Shown piece by piece: positions 33,404-43,004 of a stretch of DNA of 64,000 nucleotides; the stretch's first letter is position 1; every line of letters starts with the position of its first letter. The DNA comes from Bifidobacterium moraviense. GTDB taxonomy: Bacteria > Actinomycetota > Actinomycetes > Actinomycetales > Bifidobacteriaceae. The notes below the pieces were generated by a model. The model saw only the letters and a program-made list of their open reading frames with translations, made no database searches and was not told the DNA's origin. The DNA lies in the NCBI RefSeq assembly GCF_012932365.1, contig NZ_JAAIIH010000011.1:27095-91094 (forward strand). Reading direction: 5' to 3'. The position numbers and the translations under genes are program-made.

Positions 33404-33407
<4 letters not shown>
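32442..33407 (+). CDS. pknA: Ser/Thr protein kinase, PknA position, no visible membrane helix
   Basis: 321 aa starting with ATG overlapping the pbpA stop. The Hanks-type kinase domain covers about residues 10-285: glycine loop LAQGGMGEVWKG, Lys42 in VAIKALR, HRDVKPAN with Asp136, DFG at 154-156, and the activation loop ending GTAQYISPEQAQG. After the kinase only ~35 residues remain, and none is hydrophobic enough to span a membrane. Mycobacterial PknA has a transmembrane segment, so this orthologue appears soluble. It probably phosphorylates the FHA proteins and division proteins, opposed by the PP2C phosphatase in the same operon. Confidence 0.93.
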
Positions 33408-35725
<2,318 letters not shown>

Positions 35726-35795
35726 GTACTGAGCGGGCGCACCGAACACTGAGTACTGAGTACCGAGTACCGAGTACCGAGCACCGAGCGGGCGC
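35726..35795. repeat. 8-bp tandem array after pknB
   Basis: Units of GAGTACCG and the variant GAGTACTG repeat directly after the pknB stop, framed by two copies of GAGCGGGCGC. Confidence 0.8.
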
Positions 35796-35858
35796 GGCCG
35801 ACTCATCCGCGTGCACGCGCCCGCCCTTCATCCCGCGCGTCCCGAATCGCGTGTCCTA

Positions 35859-35990
35859 GACCATATGTTCCAAGCTGAGGCTCCTTCGCCGCAGGTTGGA
35901 ACATATGGTCCGGAATCACGCCATTGAGCGCCCCGAAAACAGACCGTTCGTTCCAAGCTGGACGCGAGGCGTCTCAGGCTGGAACGAACG
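35859..35990. repeat. Family G element: two hairpins with 83-bp centre spacing
   Basis: The first hairpin (35859-35910) has arms GACCATATGTTCCAA and its complement; the second (35945-35990) has CGTTCGTTCCAAGC and its complement. Both share TTCCAAGCTG and AGGYTGGAAC and have centres at 35884.5 and 35967.5. A related single hairpin follows dcd at 53801-53845. Confidence 0.82.
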
Positions 35991-36012
35991 GGCAAGAGAG
36001 CTGACGCGCGAT

Positions 36013-36252
36013 CGCAGATTGGGCAAAACCGACCATCCTGAAGAACCGCCGATACGCAGATTTGGCAGAACTTGTCTCGGAGAGGACCGAAATCGCCTCT
36101 CCGAGACAAGTTCTGCCAAATCTGCGTATACGGGCATGGTTGCGATGGTCAGTTCTGCCAAATCTGCGTATGAGGGCTCGCCCGCGGTGGTCGGTTCCGC
36201 GCAATCCGCGCATGTGGGCATGGTTGCGATGGTCAGTTCCGCCAAATCTGCG
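36013..36252. repeat. Family H element: 34-bp perfect inverted repeat with 42-bp tandem flanks
   Basis: Bases 36052-36085 and 36096-36129 are perfect 34-bp inverted repeats around the 10-base loop ACCGAAATCG. Outward from the arms, the motif TTCTGCCAAATCTGCG recurs at 36111, 36153, 36195 and 36237, always 42 bp apart. On the left the inverted motif recurs at 36055 and 36013, also 42 bp apart. The layout is the same as family B although the sequence is unrelated. Confidence 0.93.
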
Positions 36253-36273
36253 TGCGCGGACGGCGGAATGCGC

Positions 36274-36453
36274 GCACTCAGAAGAAGGGACCCTTCTTCT
36301 GAGTGCCCGCCCGCGGAAGACACCGTCCGCCGGCATGAGCGGCACTTTGAGGAACCGCGGAATCAAGCCGATTTCGGTGTGCCGGCAACGCCGGAATGGC
36401 CGCGTCTACCCGGAAGGCGCACTCAGAAGAAGGGTCCCTTCTTCTGAGTGCGC
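36274..36453. repeat. Family A paired-palindrome element, copy 2
   Basis: Palindromes at 36274-36306 (centre 36290) and 36417-36453 (centre 36435) share arms GCACTCAGAAGAAGGG. Centres are exactly 145 bp apart. The midpoint carries GGAACCGCGGAATCAAGCCG (36351-36370). Confidence 0.95.
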
Positions 36454-36626
36454 GGCCGCAACGCAACAACGGATAATGCACATGCGATCGGCAGCGCGAA
36501 CTATCCACGACGAATACATACGGCGAATGTCTGCGGCACCTGCACGCGAGCCCAGATCCAACCACGACCGGAACTACGGCCGTGTCGGTCCCAGCGCACC
36601 GACTCAGCGCACCGGCGCGCCGCGCG

Positions 36627-37277
36627 TCAGGCGTCGGCGGCGACGTTGGGCTGCAGGCCGATCGAGCGCTCCACGGCGTTCGTCTGCCCGCACACGGCCA
36701 GCCAGTTGGCCAGCAGACGGTAGCCGTCCTGCGTCATCACGGATTCGGGGTGGAACTGCACGGCGTACATCGGCTTGTCCTTGACCTTGAGTCCCTGCAC
36801 GATGTGATCGCCCTTGGTCCACGCGGTGAGCACGAGCGTGTCCGGGATCGAATCGGGCTCCACGGCCAGCGAATGGTAGCGCGTGGCGGTCATCGGATTG
36901 GCCACGCCGGCGAAGATCTCGTCGTCGATGTGCTCCACCTCGCTGGTCTTGCCGTGCATGATGGTGGGCGCGTGGCTCACGGTGGCGCCGAACACCTCGG
37001 CGAGCGCCTGCATGCCCAGGCAGACGCCGAACATCGGCTTGCCGGTCGCGGCGCACAGGCGGATCATGTCCTCGCTGGCGCCGGACTCCGCGGGCGCGCC
37101 CGGGCCGGGGCTGATGAGCACGCCGTCGTAGCCGTCGAGCACGCCGGGCCTGGCCGGGTCGATCGCGTCGTTGCGCACCACGTCCACCGTGGCGCCGAGG
37201 GTCTTGAGGTACCCGACGATGGTGTAGACGAACGAGTCGTAGTTGTCGATGACGAGGATGCGCGCGGAATCAGTCAT
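36627..37277 (-). CDS. trpG: Class I glutamine amidotransferase, anthranilate/aminodeoxychorismate synthase component II
   Basis: 216 aa, full family length. It starts ARILVIDNYDSFVYTIVGYL, then SPGPGAPAESGAS, the nucleophile Cys in GVCLGMQAL, and the His-Glu pair in YAVQFHPESVMT. The complete Cys-His-Glu triad indicates an active glutaminase giving ammonia to a TrpE or PabB partner. The motif usually reads GVCLGHQ; here the His is Met, as in HisH-type enzymes, without loss of a catalytic residue. No trpE or pabB is adjacent; in actinobacteria this gene sits beside pknB, as here, so it is often named trpG by position. pabA is an equally good name. Confidence 0.9.
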   Translation of the reverse strand: MTDSARILVIDNYDSFVYTIVGYLKTLGATVDVVRNDAIDPARPGVLDGYDGVLISPGPGAPAESGASEDMIRLCAATGKPMFGVCLGMQALAEVFGATVSHAPTIMHGKTSEVEHIDDEIFAGVANPMTATRYHSLAVEPDSIPDTLVLTAWTKGDHIVQGLKVKDKPMYAVQFHPESVMTQDGYRLLANWLAVCGQTNAVERSIGLQPNVAADA

Positions 37278-37348
37278 AGGGCCACTCTAGCCCCACGAGG
37301 CGCCGCGCGCGTAACGCGGACGGCATAACGCGAGACGCCCGCCGCACG

Positions 37349-38512
37349 CTACTGCACCGCCACGTACGTGCTCATGGCCTGCAGGATCGGTATGTTGGCC
37401 GCAGCCCACGGGAACGCCCATTCGAACAGCGCCGCGCCCGCCGCCGTGAACAGCAGCGCCGCGAGCACGATCCGCACCGGCAGAGGCCCGGGCTGGCGGC
37501 GCATCAGCCACCCGTAGAGGCTCGCGTCCGGCCGCCGGCGCGCACCCGAGCGGATGGCGCGCAGCATCGGGTAGCGCCACGCCACCAGCGCGGCCACGTA
37601 GATCACCGCGTACGCCACGAGCAGCCACGCCACCACGGGCCTGAGCGAATCGAGGCGTGCCAGCGGCGACGGCGTCTCGTTCACGGCGAAGCGCACCTGC
37701 CCGGAGGCGTCCGTGGCGGCGAGCTCCTTGGGCACGCCGTCGGACACCTTGGCCCAGTAGTCGAACGTGCCCCAGCTGATCCAGCGGTGCGTGGCCGGCG
37801 TGGGGCTGTAGCGCGGCTCGCAGGTGGTGAGCGTAACGTACCGACCGTTCTGGGCCGGGTAGGCGCCGTACGACGACGGGTCCGCGGTCACCACGCCCAC
37901 GTCGGTGGGGACGGTGATCTTGTGGTTCGTGTAGCGGTAGACGTACCAGTAGTCCTGCGTGCGGATGATGATCGGGTCGCCCTCCTGCAGCTGGTCCACG
38001 TACGCGAGCGGTTCGCCGTAGCCCGCGCGGTGCCCGGCGACGGCGAAGTTGCCGGTCTGCCCGGGGAGCTGCGATGTGGGATAGTGTCCCAGACCGTGGC
38101 GCGCCAGCTGTTCGGCGTCCACGCCCTCCACGATGTTGCGCTGCCAGTTGGTGCCGAACCGCGGGATGTACAGCTGCGCGATGAGGTCGCCGCTGCCGGG
38201 GTCCTGCGGCTGCGCGGGCGGGTCGCCCTCCTGCGCCGCGGCGATGGTCACGGTGCCGCCGCCGTTGCCCGCGGCCGGGTCCGACCATGAGACGCTCTGG
38301 CGCGTGGCCAGCTGCGTGCGCTCCGATTCGACGCCCGTCCACCACATCTGCCACGCCACGTACAGGCCGCACACCACGGCCAGCGTGAGCAGGATCTCGC
38401 CGACGATCCCCACCGCCTGCAGGCCGGGGCTGCGGCGTTCCGCGCCGCCGTCGGTTCCGACGCCGCCGACGCGGATGTTGCGGCCGCTGCCGCCGCTGCC
38501 GTGCCGTGCCAT
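37349..38512 (-). CDS. srtE: Class E sortase
   Basis: 387 aa from the ATG at 38512, which overlaps the DUF881 gene stop as ATGA; a longer open frame to 39559 is an artefact. The N-terminus is Gly/Arg-rich and cytoplasmic, followed by a membrane helix (LLTLAVVCGLYVAWQMW, about 41-58), a linker, and the sortase barrel (about 110-250). Catalytic residues are His161 in VAGHRAGYG, Cys231 in TLTTCEPRYS and Arg243 in THRWISWG. Three further hydrophobic segments follow in the C-terminal ~115 residues, which is typical of membrane-embedded class E enzymes. It attaches proteins with LAxTG-like signals to the wall. No substrate gene is adjacent. Confidence 0.93.
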   Translation of the reverse strand: MARHGSGGSGRNIRVGGVGTDGGAERRSPGLQAVGIVGEILLTLAVVCGLYVAWQMWWTGVESERTQLATRQSVSWSDPAAGNGGGTVTIAAAQEGDPPAQPQDPGSGDLIAQLYIPRFGTNWQRNIVEGVDAEQLARHGLGHYPTSQLPGQTGNFAVAGHRAGYGEPLAYVDQLQEGDPIIIRTQDYWYVYRYTNHKITVPTDVGVVTADPSSYGAYPAQNGRYVTLTTCEPRYSPTPATHRWISWGTFDYWAKVSDGVPKELAATDASGQVRFAVNETPSPLARLDSLRPVVAWLLVAYAVIYVAALVAWRYPMLRAIRSGARRRPDASLYGWLMRRQPGPLPVRIVLAALLFTAAGAALFEWAFPWAAANIPILQAMSTYVAVQ

Positions 38513-39423
38513 CAGCGATCCTTTCCGTCGGTGGTGTCCTGGGAGGCGGTGTCCTGGGAGGCGGAGGCGGACGGCGTCGCGCCGTCGCTCGGCGTCGCAC
38601 CTGAAGCAGCGCCCGCGCTCGCATTGTCGCTCGCACCATCGCTCGGCGAGGCGCTCGCCGCGGCGCCCGTGTCGGACGGGATCACCGCCGCGTACTTGAG
38701 CTGCGAGGTCTGCAGCGTGGCCTTGGGGAAGTCGAGCCTGTCCACGGTCTGCACCTTCCAGCCCAGGCCGTAGACCTTCACGTAGTCCTTGTAGATGCGG
38801 ATCGCGTCGGAGGAGTCGAGCGCAGACAGCATCGACTGCGCGCCGCCGATCGCGGAGACCGTGTACGGGGGCGCGTACTTCTTGTCCTCCAGCAGCAGCG
38901 TGTTGCCCACGCAGCGCACGGCCGTGGTGGGGCGCACGCGCTGGTCCATGATCATCATCGCCTCGGCGCCGCCCGCCCACAGCGCGTTGACCACGGCCTC
39001 GATGTCCTGCTGGTGGATCACGTACGCGTCCACGTGCTGCGGGTCGTTCGCGGCCTGCTCGCGCAGCGGGGAGTCGTCGAGCGTCACGGTGACGCCGGGG
39101 CCGCTCAGGGCGCTCAGCATCGTGTTCAGGCCGGAGTCGGCGTCGGTGCCGGAGGAGGACGACGATCCCGAACCGTCGTCCACGAGCACCTTGAGCGCGT
39201 CGATCTGCGACGAGAGGTCGTTCACCTCGCCGCTGAGCCGCTCCATGCGCGAGACCTGCTCCTCCACCATGCCCGCGGTGTCCGTGGCGTAGTACGCGGT
39301 GCGGTTGAGGCGCACGTTGACGGCGAGCAGCCAGCCCGTCATGGCGAGGATGAGCACCACGGCCACCGACGCCAGCCACGACCGGCGCACGCCGTGCCTG
39401 CCGCGTGATGCCCTGCGTGCCAT
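38512..39423 (-). CDS. DUF881 family membrane-anchored protein
   Basis: 303 aa. A basic N-terminus and one membrane helix (LASVAVVLILAMTGWLLAVNV, about 16-37) are followed by a short coiled coil (EEQVSRMERLSGEVNDLSSQIDALK). Then comes the DUF881 domain (about 95-255): GPGVTVTLDDSP, VIHQQDIEAVVNALWAGGAEAMMI and DQRVRPTTAVRCVGNTL. The C-terminal ~50 residues are Ser/Ala/Asp-rich. DUF881 proteins occur beside crgA and division genes in actinobacteria and resemble division-associated membrane proteins of firmicutes; the function is not settled. It is translationally coupled to the sortase gene. Confidence 0.9.
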   Translation of the reverse strand: MARRASRGRHGVRRSWLASVAVVLILAMTGWLLAVNVRLNRTAYYATDTAGMVEEQVSRMERLSGEVNDLSSQIDALKVLVDDGSGSSSSSGTDADSGLNTMLSALSGPGVTVTLDDSPLREQAANDPQHVDAYVIHQQDIEAVVNALWAGGAEAMMIMDQRVRPTTAVRCVGNTLLLEDKKYAPPYTVSAIGGAQSMLSALDSSDAIRIYKDYVKVYGLGWKVQTVDRLDFPKATLQTSQLKYAAVIPSDTGAAASASPSDGASDNASAGAASGATPSDGATPSASASQDTASQDTTDGKDR

Positions 39424-39623
39424 GTTCCGCCCCGCCTTTCCGCTTCGCCGTCCATCTGGCGCCCGTCCGGCCGTTCGCTTGTCCGGCTGTCCGTCCGCTT
39501 GGAACCCCGACGTTCCACCCGGACGGGTAAGGTCTGTAAGGTCTTTCCATATCGCCCATGCGGTCGCCGCTTTCGAGTCTAACCGCTAGTATGACGTATT
39601 AGCCTATAAAAGGAGACACACTG

Positions 39624-40136
39624 ATGGCAGAGCAAGAGCTCCACGATACCGACGCGGAGGCCCAGAAGGACTGGCAGGATGCCGCCGACGACGCGGACGT
39701 GGCCGAGGACGAGCAGCGCGAGGGCGCCGAGAACGACGCCAAGGATGACGCCGATGACGCCAAGGGCGAACACGACGAGGCCAAGGACGACGACTCCTCC
39801 AAGGACGAGGACGATGACTTCGGCGTGCCGATGGACAAGGTCGAGGCGATCCTGAACGCCACGGCGGACAAGGCCTCCCTGAACCCGCAGATGCAGCGCA
39901 TGATGGCGCGTCAGGCGGAGAACACCAAGCGCGTCGAGGAGTCCATCAAGGGCACCAAGGCGAACCCGGGCTGGTTCGTGCCGCTGTTCTGCGCGCTCAT
40001 GATCATCGGTCTGGTGTGGGCCGTGGTCTACTACCTGACCTACGACTACCCGATTCCGAACATCGGCGCCTGGAACCTGGCCATCGCGTTCGCGATCATC
40101 ATGGCCGGCTTCCTCATGACGATGTGGTGGCGCTGA
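39624..40136 (+). CDS. crgA: Cell division protein CrgA with an acidic N-terminal extension
   Basis: 170 aa from the ATG at 39624, with AAAGGAGA upstream. The C-terminal ~65 residues are the CrgA core: NPGWFVPLFCALMIIGLVWAVVYYL, YPIPNIGAWNLAIAFAIIMAGFLMTMWWR, two membrane helices in a hairpin. CrgA recruits or modulates FtsZ, FtsI and peptidoglycan synthesis proteins at the septum. Typical CrgA proteins have 85-95 aa; here ~105 extra residues at the N-terminus are extremely acidic (Asp/Glu/Lys/Ala, for example EDEQREGAENDAKDDADDAK) and would lie in the cytoplasm. Confidence 0.93.
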   Translation: MAEQELHDTDAEAQKDWQDAADDADVAEDEQREGAENDAKDDADDAKGEHDEAKDDDSSKDEDDDFGVPMDKVEAILNATADKASLNPQMQRMMARQAENTKRVEESIKGTKANPGWFVPLFCALMIIGLVWAVVYYLTYDYPIPNIGAWNLAIAFAIIMAGFLMTMWWR

Positions 40137-40199
40137 CCGGCTCTGCCGTCGGCGATAGCGGCCGAAACGTCGCACGCCATCACCTATACTTGCAATCCC

Positions 40200-40234
40200 A
40201 CGGGTCGCGCATCATGTTGCGCGACCCGTTTTTC
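40200..40234 (+). terminator. Rho-independent terminator of crgA
   Basis: ACGGGTCGCGCA and TGCGCGACCCGT form a 12-bp stem with a short loop and are followed by TTTTTC, 64 bp after the crgA stop codon. Confidence 0.9.
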
Positions 40235-40317
40235 GTACCTGCGGCACGGCACGTTCGCGCCTGCGGCGTCGCGCGTTCACGTTAACGGTGCCGCATGCCG
40301 CCATACCGCATATCGTC

Positions 40318-40457
40318 CTACAGTGCATTTCTGCCAATCCTTGGCATGCAAATCGCAAGGATCGGCAGAAATGCACTGTAGAAACCCACTTGCGCCCTCT
40401 ATGAGCGCAGATCTGCCAATTCTTGCAAAACTCGTGCCAAGGATCGGCAGAAATGCA
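40318..40457. repeat. Family E element, copy 2
   Basis: Two 38-bp hairpin units with arms CTGCCRATYCTTG and CAAGGATCGGCAG occupy 40331-40368 and 40413-40450, centres 82.0 bp apart. Around the first unit the pairing extends outward to CTACAGTGCATTT and its complement. Confidence 0.93.
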
Positions 40458-40627
40458 CGGGCGGGGATGATGGGCGGTGGCGAGTTGCGGCACGACAGAA
40501 TCAGGATCGCGGTTTCACCGTGCTCGGGCTGGGGAGAGCGTGGTGCCGCTGCTGGATCGTCTGATGGGGATGCCGGCCGTATCCGGCGCCGGATCGGCGG
40601 CGACAGCGTCAGCCAGAAGTCATGCAC

Positions 40628-40861
40628 GGTGGATAACTCGGGTGTGGATTCGGGCCAATCCATCCACTGTGGATAAGTCGACTACGTTGTGCACCGGCTG
40701 CAGCGCTGTATCGCAACGTCGTCGGCTGTGCACAACCGTCGAATCGACACCCGCAATCCACGACTTATCCACCGAGATACGCCCAATATCCACGGGATAA
40801 CTGTGGATATCCACTACTTATCCCCCTGTTATCCACAGAGTTGCTCACACATTGTGGATAA
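40628..40861. other. Cluster of DnaA boxes
   Basis: Perfect TTATCCACA boxes occur at 40829-40837 (plus) and 40668-40676 and 40853-40861 (minus). Near matches are at 40628-40636 and 40765-40773 (TTATCCACC), 40643-40651, 40751-40759, 40786-40794, 40802-40810, 40807-40815 and 40818-40826. That is about ten sites in 234 bp with both orientations. Neighbouring genes are crgA and a rhomboid protease; dnaA is not in the window. It may be part of the origin region or a DnaA-titrating/reactivating site. Confidence 0.8.
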
Positions 40862-40980
40862 TCACATGGGTGTAGTTTGCGTGCAGCGGCCCGTCGCCGA
40901 TCGGCATGATGGCGAACCGCGGCGACGCGCAACCCGCCACCGTCACCGCCGCCACCAACAGCCTGCCGCGGTCAGCCCAG

Positions 40981-41763
40981 TCAGCCCCAGAGCCCCGCGA
41001 ACGGGTTCGCCATCGCGCACAGCACGATCACCGCAACCACCGCCACGCCGACCACGACCCCGTACACCGCCGTGCGCACGCCGATCGACCGCCCGCGCAG
41101 CGCGCGCACCCCGGACGTGAGCAGCAGTGCGAACGCACCGCCCACCACGAAGCCGCCCACGTGCGCCTGCCACGCGATGTTCGGCACCACAAGCGGCATC
41201 GCGAAGTTGATGGCCATCCACACCAGCATCGAGCGAATGTCCGCACCCACGCGCCGGAACGCCACCAGCATCGCCGCGAACAGGCCGAACAGCGCGCCGG
41301 ACGCACCGTACGCCGCCGTCATCCAGCCGTACCCGCCCGGCACCGCCACGGCCCAGACCATGAGCCCCATGCCACCGCCCAGCCCGGAGAGCACGTACAG
41401 CGCCAGATACGCCCAATGTCCCATCAGGCGCTCCAGCAGCGGCCCCACGCTCCACAGCGTGAGCATGTTGAACAGGATGTGCCACACGCCCGGCTCGTGC
41501 AGGAACATGGACGTGACGAGCGTCCACGGACGGTCGGCCACGGTGAGCGGGCTGAACATGCCGGCGCCCAGCATCGCGCGCAGCAGCCCCGGCGCGAACA
41601 GGCGCAGCACGATCTCCACCGCCCACGCCGCCACGCACAGCGCCATCAGCACCTCGGTGACCACGGGGTCGCCGGAGCGCCACTGGTAGCGCAAGGCGCG
41701 ACGGTCGAACAGATCGCGCAGGCGGGGCGTATTGGGAAACAGGCTGAAACGTCCGGTATTCAT
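40981..41763 (-). CDS. Rhomboid family intramembrane serine protease
   Basis: 260 aa from the ATG at 41763; the frame continues upstream only with non-protein-like sequence. Six or seven membrane helices are predicted. The rhomboid active site is complete: Asn99 in HILFNM, Ser155 in YGASGALFGL, and His201 in WQAHVGGFVVGG. Rhomboids cut membrane proteins within helices; the bacterial substrates are mostly unknown. The order crgA, rhomboid next to a kinase cluster is common in actinobacteria. It is convergent with crgA, with the DnaA-box cluster between them. Confidence 0.93.
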   Translation of the reverse strand: MNTGRFSLFPNTPRLRDLFDRRALRYQWRSGDPVVTEVLMALCVAAWAVEIVLRLFAPGLLRAMLGAGMFSPLTVADRPWTLVTSMFLHEPGVWHILFNMLTLWSVGPLLERLMGHWAYLALYVLSGLGGGMGLMVWAVAVPGGYGWMTAAYGASGALFGLFAAMLVAFRRVGADIRSMLVWMAINFAMPLVVPNIAWQAHVGGFVVGGAFALLLTSGVRALRGRSIGVRTAVYGVVVGVAVVAVIVLCAMANPFAGLWG

Positions 41764-42157
41764 GCCCAACACTGTAGCGGACCGCGGCGGACGGGCCACG
41801 GACGGACGGCAAACAGACCACAGAGGGATGCGCGACGAACGGCGGACGAACGACCTGCCGACGGCGCGAAACCAACGACGCGAAACCAACGACTCGGACG
41901 CCACGCGGACGACGAACGCCACGCGGACGACGGACGCGCTGCGGAACCACAAGGAGGACTTCGGCGGCGCACCGACCACCGGCATGTCGATCACCGGAGC
42001 ACACCGACCACCGGAAAGTGCGGACGTCCTCTCCGGCGTTCCGCCGCCGCGTCTCATTTCCCGCGCCCGACACGCAACCGCCACAAACCATCTCCTATGA
42101 TGGTGCCTAGCATTTGGCTTGGATGGGCAGGCCAACACATGTGGGAAAGGAGCCGTC
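41764..42157. other. Intergenic region before the small membrane protein gene
   Basis: 394 bp between divergent genes. It contains degenerate tandem repeats such as GCGAAACCAACGAC (41870-41892) and ACGGACGAC-like units but no family A-H element and no gene. GGGAAAGGAG at 42143-42152 is the ribosome site for the next gene. Confidence 0.5.
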
Positions 42158-42394
42158 ATGGAGAACAAGTCCTCGAACGGTTGGAAGTTCTTTGCGTTGC
42201 TTTTCGGCGCCCTGCTGGCCGCCGTCGCCGCGCTCTACATCTACAAGCAGCAGAACCCGGACTACGATCCGTGGGAGGAGCCGTGGGAGAACAGCTCCTC
42301 GCCGGTCGACCTCGGCCTGACGAAGGACAAGGGCGAGGACGACGATGAGGCCGCTCCGGCCACGGACGAGGCGCCCGCTGCCGAGGCCGAGTGA
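42158..42394 (+). CDS. Small single-pass membrane protein with acidic tail
   Basis: 78 aa from the ATG at 42158, which has a strong AAAGGAG. One membrane helix (WKFFALLFGALLAAVAALYIY, about residues 9-29) is followed by an aromatic/acidic stretch (NPDYDPWEEPWENSS) and an Asp/Glu/Ala-rich tail. I do not recognise a family beyond small actinobacterial membrane proteins of this shape. The tail resembles the acidic extension of the nearby CrgA in composition. A terminator-like hairpin follows 276 bp downstream. It is probably a genuine gene because of the ribosome site, GC codon pattern and clean topology. Confidence 0.75.
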   Translation: MENKSSNGWKFFALLFGALLAAVAALYIYKQQNPDYDPWEEPWENSSSPVDLGLTKDKGEDDDEAAPATDEAPAAEAE

Positions 42395-43004
42395 GCCGAC
42401 CGCGCGGATGATCCGCGCACGATCCGCATACGATCGCGTATTGCGATGCGGGGTCACGTGGCGTGTGCGCGATGTGCGCCGTGATGCATGACACATGACG
42501 ACCGGTGCGCGCGGCGATCGGCGTTCGCGTCGCGCACCGCAGAAAGCGCACGTCGCGTGACTGCGTGACCGCGTGATGCGTGAGCGTCGCGCGACGCACA
42601 TGCGGCGTACATGACGCGCCGACGATCGACGCATCGCGTGCGTTCGATCCGGTATGCATCAATCGACCGAGGGCCGCGTCCATACGAAGGGTATGGACGC
42701 GGCCCTTTCGCGTGCGCGTCATGCGACGCGGCCGTCACGCATCACGTGCCGTACCCACGGCGCCACGCAACGCCTCGCCACGCACGCATCGCCCCCCCTT
42801 GCCACGCCACATCGCCGCGTCCCACATGTTCGCGCGCCGCCCACATATCGTGCAACCACCGGCACGCGCCTTACAGTCCCATAACACGCGTCCATACAAT
42901 GGGAACCGGTCGGCGGCGCCCAAGCCCTGCGCGCCCGTGCCCCGCCCAGCCCCCGAAGCAAAGCAAGACACCACAAGAGACCAAGAGACAACGGAGCTGT
43001 ACCC
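42395..43004. other. Intergenic region before the antiporter gene
   Basis: 610 bp with one strong hairpin (42671-42705) and GCGTGATGCGTGA-like short repeats near 42540-42600. No gene is supported. The end (42955-43004) is A-rich and leads to the ribosome site CGGAG of the antiporter. Confidence 0.5.
42671..42708 (+). terminator. Hairpin with short T run
   Basis: GGGCCGCGTCCATAC and its exact complement (15 bp each) surround the 5-base loop GAAGG and are followed by TTT. It is a plausible terminator for the small membrane protein transcript. Confidence 0.7.

Larger units (their letters stand above)
35726..36626. other. Convergent intergenic region packed with repeats
   Basis: The 901 bp between the pknB and trpG stop codons contain, in order, an 8-bp tandem array, family G, family H and family A elements. 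No gene is supported. The last ~170 bp before trpG show nothing recognisable. Confidence 0.7.

Noticed and set aside
37349..39559. 736-residue open frame on the minus strand
   Set aside because: Only its last 387 residues are protein-like (sortase E). The upstream part is Arg/Gly/Ala-rich sequence in the wrong frame of the DUF881 gene.
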